7,081 nucleotides of DNA from Cytophagaceae bacterium. Lineage in GTDB: Bacteria; Bacteroidota; Bacteroidia; Cytophagales; Spirosomataceae. A program made the position numbers and the translations under genes. Each line of letters begins with the position of its first letter. Position 1 is the stretch's first letter. Below the pieces are notes generated by a model, which saw only the letters and a program-made list of their open reading frames with translations, was not told the DNA's origin and did not search any database. Location: positions 1 through 7,081 of the forward strand of contig CANIYB010000125.1 of NCBI GenBank assembly GCA_947471105.1, read 5' to 3'. Positions 5,728-7,081 of this stretch are shown here, in pieces.

Positions 5728-6997
5728 CTTGCATGGATTTTAAATAAAAATCGATATGTTTTTGAGATACAATGTCCTCCGAATAATTATTTTCTACAAA
5801 TTTCCTTCCTTCTATGGAGGCTAATGCTAGATTTTCTAAGAGCCAATGGATTCCTGTGGCCAAATCATTGGCATCCATTTTTTGGGCCACATATCCATTT
5901 TGTTTATGCGCAATCATTTCTGGAATGCCGCCCGTATTAAACCCGATGCTAGGTGTCCCACAGGCCATCGCCTCCATAATGGTATTGGGTAAATTTTCCT
6001 CTAAAGAAGGAGTAATGAATAGATCAGCGGCATGGTAGATATCAATCATTTTATAGGGATCGGATACATGCCCCATCGCGTTTACCTTTAACGGCAATGA
6101 ATGGATAATTTCGGAATCCGTCAGTCCGCCAACGATCAATAGTTCTGTTTGGGCGATACGATTAGGATTGTCTTGTGTCCACACATCCAGCGCTTTGCTC
6201 AAATAATCAAAGCCTTTTGCCGGCGCATTCACCCGCATGGCCACAAACAATAAATACGTTTTTTGAGGATCTAAACCCAATTTTTTCCTTGCCTGTTCTT
6301 TGTTTCCCGGTTTGAATACTTGAGTGTCGATGGCATTAGGAATCGCTACAATTTCTCTGGGGTATAAAATCGTACTTGCTGCTGCTTTTTCTTTTAACCA
6401 ATGGCTGCAAGTAATTATTTTCAAATTCGTTGAGTCAAATTCCACCGCTTTTTTGGCCCATAATTTATGTGATAAATCCCAGTGTTCTGGCTGTTTCACA
6501 AATTTACATTGGCCGCAATTTATTTCAAATCGGTTGCAGTCGCCACTATGATGGCATCCGCCCGTAAATGCCCACATATCGTGCAATGTCCAAATCACAG
6601 GTTTACCTAACTTTAATAGCTCCGAAATATCTGAAATTCCCATAAACCCAAAGTTCATCCAGTGCATGTGAATGATGTCAGCAGATTTTATGGAAGGATG
6701 TTGGGATAAATTTTGTCCAAAAACCCCCGGGTTGAATAAAAATCGGATCGATTTATCTTTTTCATGCGGAAGGAAATAAAGCCTTTCTAAAATAAATCGA
6801 AGCCAAGCGATGCCTTTTTTTATCCAGGAATCATTGATTGAAATAGCAGCATCATCTCCTGATTTTTCCTGCACTAAATAAGTAATCTGATGACCTACAT
6901 TTTTTAGGGCAACGGCCAATCTACCGCAAGCAATTCCCGCACCCCCATTTTGGTTATGGTATGAAAGCATGACAACCTTGAGTGCTTTTGGATTCAT
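5711..6997 (-). CDS. Family 4 glycosyltransferase (WcaC-like, GT-B fold)
   Basis: This 428-aa protein is a predicted retaining glycosyltransferase of exopolysaccharide, capsule or O-antigen assembly. The N-terminal acceptor domain shows KVVMLSYHNQNGGAGIACGRLA (7-28), with the glycine-rich loop after the first strand, and DIIHMHWMNFGFM (107-119). WTLHDMWAFTGGCHH (136-150) opens a cysteine cluster (Cys148, Cys154, Cys161, Cys164) seen in WcaC-like enzymes. The C-terminal donor domain has IPNAID (219-224), FVAMR.NAPAKGFD (251-264), MGHV, and the EX7E motif with Glu334 and Glu342 in EENLPNTIMEAMACGTP, followed by FNTGGIPEMI. The length is normal and nothing is missing. Its ATG directly follows the TAA of the upstream gene (TAAATG) and its stop lies within the GT2 start region, so it sits in a tightly packed operon. 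The sugar specificity is unknown. Confidence 0.93.
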   Translation of the reverse strand: MNPKALKVVMLSYHNQNGGAGIACGRLAVALKNVGHQITYLVQEKSGDDAAISINDSWIKKGIAWLRFILERLYFLPHEKDKSIRFLFNPGVFGQNLSQHPSIKSADIIHMHWMNFGFMGISDISELLKLGKPVIWTLHDMWAFTGGCHHSGDCNRFEINCGQCKFVKQPEHWDLSHKLWAKKAVEFDSTNLKIITCSHWLKEKAAASTILYPREIVAIPNAIDTQVFKPGNKEQARKKLGLDPQKTYLLFVAMRVNAPAKGFDYLSKALDVWTQDNPNRIAQTELLIVGGLTDSEIIHSLPLKVNAMGHVSDPYKMIDIYHAADLFITPSLEENLPNTIMEAMACGTPSIGFNTGGIPEMIAHKQNGYVAQKMDANDLATGIHWLLENLALASIEGRKFVENNYSEDIVSQKHIDFYLKSMQDVSQN

Positions 6998-7081
6998 TTA
7001 TTTTTCAGCCTTAATTAATATGTATGGGGCAAAAGCTTTGGTTTGAATGGGAACTAATTTAAAGAAAATTTTCAGAGGGAG
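6998..7081 (-). CDS. C-terminal end of an unidentified gene upstream of GT4 (truncated by window edge)
   Basis: An open minus-strand frame enters from the right edge and ends at TAA 7000-6998, immediately before the GT4 ATG. It encodes 27 residues, starting LPLKIFFKLVPIQTKAFAPY and ending ILIKAEK. The hydrophobic-basic character and the absence of other stops support a real C-terminus, as does the zero-nucleotide junction with GT4, typical of operon neighbours here. The end is loosely reminiscent of small methyltransferase or glycan-modifying enzymes, but this is too short to identify. A member of the polysaccharide cluster is the reasonable inference from position. Confidence 0.6.
   Translation of the reverse strand, partial: LPLKIFFKLVPIQTKAFAPYILIKAEK

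Noticed and set aside
5814..6038. Plus-strand 74-codon open frame
   Set aside because: Antisense shadow of the GT4 donor domain, including the EX7E region, with no independent support.
6324..6551. Plus-strand 75-codon open frame
   Set aside because: Antisense shadow of the GT4 gene over the cysteine cluster and linker; composition follows the opposite strand.

Overview
The window looks like a low-GC chromosomal segment from a member of the Bacteroidota, perhaps Cytophagales-like (the order is only a guess). The reasons are the LytS/LytTR-type two-component pair, a FecA-like TonB-dependent receptor, secreted barrel proteins ending in Phe, starts without clear Shine-Dalgarno sequences, and a TAnnTTTG-type -7 promoter element. 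I see no tRNA, rRNA, CRISPR array, transposase or integrase.

Layout: at the left edge (1-152, minus strand) lies the 5' end of a gene for a secreted protein that runs off the window. It diverges, across a 227 bp intergenic region, from a plus-strand two-component pair: a four-helix membrane histidine kinase (380-1441) and a LytTR response regulator (1446-2198), 4 nt apart. The rest is one uninterrupted minus-strand array, in transcription order: the last 27 codons of an unidentified gene (6998-7081), a GT4 glycosyltransferase (5711-6997), a GT2 glycosyltransferase (4960-5727), a small outer-membrane barrel-like protein (4164-4937) and a TonB-dependent receptor (2195-4174). Junctions are 0, -17, +22 and -11 nt, so one polycistronic transcript is plausible. 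The array converges on the regulator gene, and the two stop codons overlap in the palindrome TTAA at 2195-2198.

Inferred biology: the two glycosyltransferases resemble enzymes of surface polysaccharide (exopolysaccharide, capsule or O-antigen) assembly, and the window holds the tail of that cluster. The barrel protein and the TonB-dependent receptor overlap and probably form an outer-membrane pair. The kinase has a histidine-rich loop predicted to face the periplasm, which suggests metal sensing. Together with the adjacent receptor this gives a testable but unproven hypothesis: a metal-responsive LytS/LytTR-type system beside, and possibly controlling, a metal or metal-chelate uptake receptor. 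The families are all known; the unusual points are the sensor loop, the unidentified barrel partner and the gene junctions.
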